DNA of 64,000 bases from an uncultured Clostridia bacterium (GTDB lineage Bacteria; Bacillota; Clostridia; Saccharofermentanales; Saccharofermentanaceae). The DNA lies in contig CAJOLL010000002.1 in assembly GCA_905235455.1 (NCBI GenBank), forward strand, positions 1 to 64,000, given 5' to 3'. The notes beneath the pieces are model-generated. The model was not told the origin of the DNA, searched no databases, and was given only the letters and a program-made list of their open reading frames with translations. The translations under genes and the position numbers were made by a program. This document shows positions 60,842 to 64,000 of this stretch, one piece after another (position 1 is the stretch's first letter; every line of letters begins with the position of its first letter).

Positions 60842-63153
60842 TGCTTGTACGTAAAATGACAAGAGAGATCCGAAAGAATCTCGGCCAGTTTCTTTCTCTC
60901 TTTGTCCTCTCCTTTCTGGCCGTGTCGCTTTTTGCCTGCATGAAGGCAAGTAATATCAGCGCCTATAACAAGCTTTCGGATCTGCGGGAAGAAACCAATT
61001 GCGCAGACGGGTGGATCTTCAGTGAAAACTTTTCATCAGAAGATATTTCTTCGGTAAATGCACTTACCAACATCACTTCTGCGCAGAGACGGCTTCACTT
61101 CACCGCGACAGCAGAAGGCTTCGATCAGGCCCAGCTGGAAGTCTACGGTCTGGAAGAAGATCTGGTTTCAAGGCCCTATTATGTTACCGGAAAAGAGCTT
61201 GACCTGACATCGAAAGACGGTATCTGGATCTCCGAGTCATTTGCCAAAGAATGGGATCTGAAAGCAGGCGATACTTTTTCTTTTTCCGCGTATGGACAGG
61301 TCCTGACCAAAAAGATCGAAGGTACTATCGTATCTCCGGAGTATCAGTATCTCAAGGCGGATAAGGATCTGGATATCGTAGCCAAAAACATCGCCATCAT
61401 CTACATGCCGGTGGAAGGACTGAAAGAATATTTTTCCGCCATCCCGGGTGGGATTCCCTTTAACGAGCTGATCTTCACCACAAGCCGGGAGAATGTGAAA
61501 TCCCTGGAGTCTTCTTTGGACAAGGCACTGAACGGGAATTATGCCGTGATCTGTGATCGGGACGATATGCCCGGCATTCGTATCATGAAGGATGAACTGG
61601 CCCAGCATGATCAGTTCGCGATTACATTTCCTGTGGTATTTCTAGCGATTGCCGTCCTGGTCATTATGACCACCATGAACCGTATGATCGCCAACCAGCG
61701 CACCCAGATCGGAACACTTCGGGCGCTGGGTATGAAGAAAAGCAAGATCATCCTGCACTACTTAAGCTACAGTTTTATCGTATCCCTTCTGGGTTCAGTG
61801 GCGGGACTCTTTGTCGGCACTTACCTTTTCGGTGAAGGAATCGCCATGATCTTCCGTGCCTGGTATCTGATCCCCGGCTGGACAGTGGAAATGGATGCTT
61901 CGCTCCTTCTAGTAGCCGGTCTGATCGTTTTGGGCTGTACTCTGGCCACCTATCTCAGTTGCAGAAAGGTCATGAATGTCCATCCGGCCGCAAGTCTTCG
62001 TCCGGCTGCTCCGAAGTCCGGAAAGAATACGGTACTGGAAAAGCTTCCCTTCTGGTCAAAACTTGGATTTTCCACCCAGTACAATCTGAGAGATATCACC
62101 AGAAGCAAGCTTCGTTCCTTTATGGGTGTCTTCGGCACTGCTGCCGGCATGATGATTATGGTGGCGGCCATGGCTTCGATCACCACCATTCAGGATGCTT
62201 CTTCCTGGACTTTTGACAAGATCCAGAATTTCAAGAACGAGATCGACTTCTCGGACGATATCACTTTGGATCAGGCCGAGAAATATAAAGAGGAATACGG
62301 CGGCGAACTGATCCAGACCTCGGCAATCGAGATCGCAAAAGAACCGCATGCGGATTCTTCCAGGAAAACGACCACTTCTCTGATGGTCACCGAGGGTGAA
62401 AACTACTACCGTCTCACCGATACGGATCAGAAACTGACGGAACTTACCCCCGGAACCTGCGCCGTCACCATGAAGCTGGCCCGTTCCCTGGACATTCATG
62501 AAGGAGATACCATCTACTGGCATCTCTACGAGAAAAACACCTGGTATGAGGCGAAAGTCGGCCTAATCAACCGTCACCCTAATTTCTCCGGTATCACTAT
62601 GCTTCGGGCAGACTATGAAGCTTCCGGTGCTGAGTACCGGCCGACTCTCCTTTACAGTTCTTCTTCCAGCATCGTAGAAACTGACCAGAACGGGATTCTG
62701 GCAGTCCACGATGACAACGATCTGAAGGAAAGCTTTGACATCATGATGGAAATGATCTACGCCATGCTCTTCGTATTTGTCGCCTTTGCAACAGTGCTTC
62801 CGATCGTGGTGCTCTACAACTGCGGAAATCTCTCCTTCCATGAGAGGGTCAAGGAATTCGCTACGTTAAAGGTACTGGGCTTTACGACCAAGAAGATCAG
62901 AAAGCTCCTCTCCCTTCAGAATCTCTGGCTTTCCATTGTCGGACTCTTCCTCGGCGCACCTTTTGGAAAGATCATGCTCCAGTATATGTTCGATAGTAAC
63001 GGAGACAGCATGGACTATCCTGTGTCCGCCGGCTTCCTGACATATCTCGTTTCCGGTCTGTTCGTCATGATCGTATCGGTACTTGTGAGCTATATGTTCA
63101 ACAAGCGGATCAAAAAGCTCGATATGGTCGAGACACTGAAAGGCATCGAATAA
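60841..63153 (+). CDS. FtsX-like ABC transporter permease
   Basis: 770 residues. N-terminal transmembrane helix (FLSLFVLSFLAVSLFAC), extracellular domain, three helices (~260-385), a second extracellular domain and three C-terminal helices ending KLDMVETLKGIE, the duplicated FtsX layout. Same plan as the permease at 30.4-32.7 kb. Likely exports a lipid, peptide or other amphiphile. Terminator follows. Confidence 0.88.
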   Translation: MLVRKMTREIRKNLGQFLSLFVLSFLAVSLFACMKASNISAYNKLSDLREETNCADGWIFSENFSSEDISSVNALTNITSAQRRLHFTATAEGFDQAQLEVYGLEEDLVSRPYYVTGKELDLTSKDGIWISESFAKEWDLKAGDTFSFSAYGQVLTKKIEGTIVSPEYQYLKADKDLDIVAKNIAIIYMPVEGLKEYFSAIPGGIPFNELIFTTSRENVKSLESSLDKALNGNYAVICDRDDMPGIRIMKDELAQHDQFAITFPVVFLAIAVLVIMTTMNRMIANQRTQIGTLRALGMKKSKIILHYLSYSFIVSLLGSVAGLFVGTYLFGEGIAMIFRAWYLIPGWTVEMDASLLLVAGLIVLGCTLATYLSCRKVMNVHPAASLRPAAPKSGKNTVLEKLPFWSKLGFSTQYNLRDITRSKLRSFMGVFGTAAGMMIMVAAMASITTIQDASSWTFDKIQNFKNEIDFSDDITLDQAEKYKEEYGGELIQTSAIEIAKEPHADSSRKTTTSLMVTEGENYYRLTDTDQKLTELTPGTCAVTMKLARSLDIHEGDTIYWHLYEKNTWYEAKVGLINRHPNFSGITMLRADYEASGAEYRPTLLYSSSSSIVETDQNGILAVHDDNDLKESFDIMMEMIYAMLFVFVAFATVLPIVVLYNCGNLSFHERVKEFATLKVLGFTTKKIRKLLSLQNLWLSIVGLFLGAPFGKIMLQYMFDSNGDSMDYPVSAGFLTYLVSGLFVMIVSVLVSYMFNKRIKKLDMVETLKGIE

Positions 63154-63178
63154 TCACTGTAAATAAATAGGAAAAGAC

Positions 63179-63212
63179 AAGGGCGGCAACGAGGTATTGT
63201 TGCCGCCCTTTT
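63179..63212 (+). terminator. Terminator of the ABC-FtsX operon
   Basis: AAGGGCGGCAA pairs with TTGCCGCCCTT around an 11-base loop and is followed by TT. Confidence 0.85.
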
Positions 63213-63382
63213 AAGGATTATACCTAAAGATTGCCTCACTCTGCTTTGCCATGCAGACGTTTTCACGGCAACTTCCTGTCCGGGGCATTTCAAGGAGAAG
63301 TGCGAAAGGGGAGTTGGTCTTCTGCAAGAAAAAATATCAGGATCCCCCGGACCGGTATAAGTATGACATAGAACACAAACTA

Positions 63383-63398
63383 GTTAGCTCTTGCTAAC
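63383..63398. promoter_or_regulatory. GTTAGC-box, perfect (DUF3793, distal)
   Basis: GTTAGC-TCTT-GCTAAC, extended by one matching base pair on each side, ~80 bases before the -35 of the DUF3793 promoter. The rest of 63213-63475 has no gene. Confidence 0.7.
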
Positions 63399-63475
63399 TG
63401 CTAATGATAATAGCAAACGAATTCATTCGTGTCAACACCAAATTTCAAAAATCTTCAAAACCTCTGTTTTTAGTA

Positions 63476-63504
63476 TTGACATGACAGTTGTTGATTGGTA
63501 TATT
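63476..63504 (+). promoter_or_regulatory. Promoter of the DUF3793 gene
   Basis: TTGACA (63476-63481), 17-base spacer, TATATT (63499-63504). Confidence 0.8.
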
Positions 63505-63517
63505 CTTAATGTCGTTA

Positions 63518-63533
63518 GTTAGCATTCGCTAAC
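63518..63533. promoter_or_regulatory. GTTAGC-box, perfect (DUF3793, proximal)
   Basis: GTTAGC-ATTC-GCTAAC, about +7 to +22 of the predicted transcript. Confidence 0.75.
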
Positions 63534-63605
63534 TCTTTGTGTGAACACGGAATATACACAAGTGATTTTTCACACGACAAAAAGATAAGGAAAGGAGAGT
63601 TTTTT

Positions 63606-64000
63606 ATGCTGGAACGTTATCTGGTCGATCAGTGCGCACCCACTCTGGCCGGGATCAAAACAGGAAGTCTGTTTTCCATACAGGGCGAAGACCCTGATCT
63701 TATCAAGCGTGAAGTGCAGAAGATCAACCGGATCTTCCATGGTAAGGGTCTTCTTCTGCTTCCACTGAAGACAACCGGCGGTTATTCTCTTCTTTATCTT
63801 TACCGGCCATGCTATCTGAAAAGGGACCTCTGCGATAAGAGGAGCGCTTCTCTTCTTAAAGAGTTCGGATACACGTCTTCTCTTCCCTCCAGATGCCTCG
63901 TTCATCTAATCCAAAGAGTCAGAAAGGAAGGCTCATTTCCACATGAGATCGGTCTTTTCCTTGGGTATCCTCCGGAAGACGTAAAAGGGTTCATCGAAAA
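63606..64000 (+). CDS. DUF3793 family protein (cut by window end)
   Basis: 131 residues visible from the ATG at 63606 (GGAAAGGAG upstream). MLERYLVDQCAPTLAGIKTG at the start and HEIGLFLGYPPEDVKGFI near the end are typical of DUF3793, a small uncharacterised clostridial family often encoded next to flavodoxin and iron transport genes. Two GTTAGC-boxes at its promoter place it in the same regulon as feoAB. The 3' end is outside the window. Confidence 0.9.
   Translation, partial: MLERYLVDQCAPTLAGIKTGSLFSIQGEDPDLIKREVQKINRIFHGKGLLLLPLKTTGGYSLLYLYRPCYLKRDLCDKRSASLLKEFGYTSSLPSRCLVHLIQRVRKEGSFPHEIGLFLGYPPEDVKGFIE

Noticed and set aside
63213-63475. Gene in the space before DUF3793
   Set aside because: Frames are short and without ribosome sites; only the distal GTTAGC-box and A/T-rich sequence were found.

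Overview
The window looks like the chromosome of an anaerobic Firmicute of the class Clostridia, perhaps Lachnospiraceae-like; this is inferred from gene content. Supporting signs are strong AGGAG ribosome binding sites, a tRNA-Trp T-box leader, a yybP-ykoY manganese riboswitch, FeoA/FeoB iron uptake, a DUF3793 gene, zinc-ribbon membrane proteins and many TetR-linked ABC transporters. No rRNA, tRNA, CRISPR array, phage or intact insertion sequence was seen.

Layout. 1-8.3 kb: a VOC-domain protein cut by the window edge, serine acetyltransferase, an AraC regulator divergent from a three-gene ABC-2 exporter, and three tandem zinc-ribbon membrane proteins. 8.4-16.3 kb: amino-acid biosynthesis. 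An IscR-like Rrf2 regulator with a triplicated 3' end is followed by TrpB2 behind a Trp T-box, then prephenate dehydratase and DAHP synthase behind a leader peptide with aromatic codons, then O-acetylhomoserine sulfhydrylase and cysteine synthase behind a short leader ORF ending Cys-Arg-Cys-Cys-stop. 16.3-22.5 kb: a MntP-ZIP fusion under a Mn riboswitch, a DMT permease, a methyltransferase, carbonic anhydrase, gene remnants, and a lipoprotein under a MerR-type promoter.

22.5-63.6 kb is dominated by metal uptake. Three modules each pair a TetR regulator with a heterodimeric ABC transporter of the YbtPQ/IrtAB-like type (22.5-27, 33.4-37.8 and 51.6-55.8 kb). Between them lie feoA-feoB-HMA-gpmA, eno-xylA, and a nine-gene operon at 40.9-49.9 kb. 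That operon encodes a NifH-like reductase, two nitrogenase component-1-like subunits, a FecBCD-type importer, a solute-binding-like protein without a signal peptide, a UreG/HypB-like GTPase and an ABC-type ATPase. A Crp/Fnr-type regulator is divergent from it. No nifB, nifEN or tetrapyrrole genes accompany it, so its substrate is unknown. This is the best candidate for an undescribed system here.

Most of this half is tied together by a palindromic site, GTTAGC-N4-GCTAAC. Seven perfect copies and four with one mismatch occur, most overlapping promoters: feoA (two), eno-xylA, the nitrogenase-like operon/crp, a membrane methyltransferase, two TetR-ABC modules, an ABC-FtsX exporter and DUF3793 (two). 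The spacing and gene content suggest a metal-responsive repressor, possibly DtxR-like, not encoded in the window. The inferred picture is a metal-starvation regulon that imports metallophores or metal complexes, switches some glycolytic isozymes, and runs a nitrogenase-like reductase.
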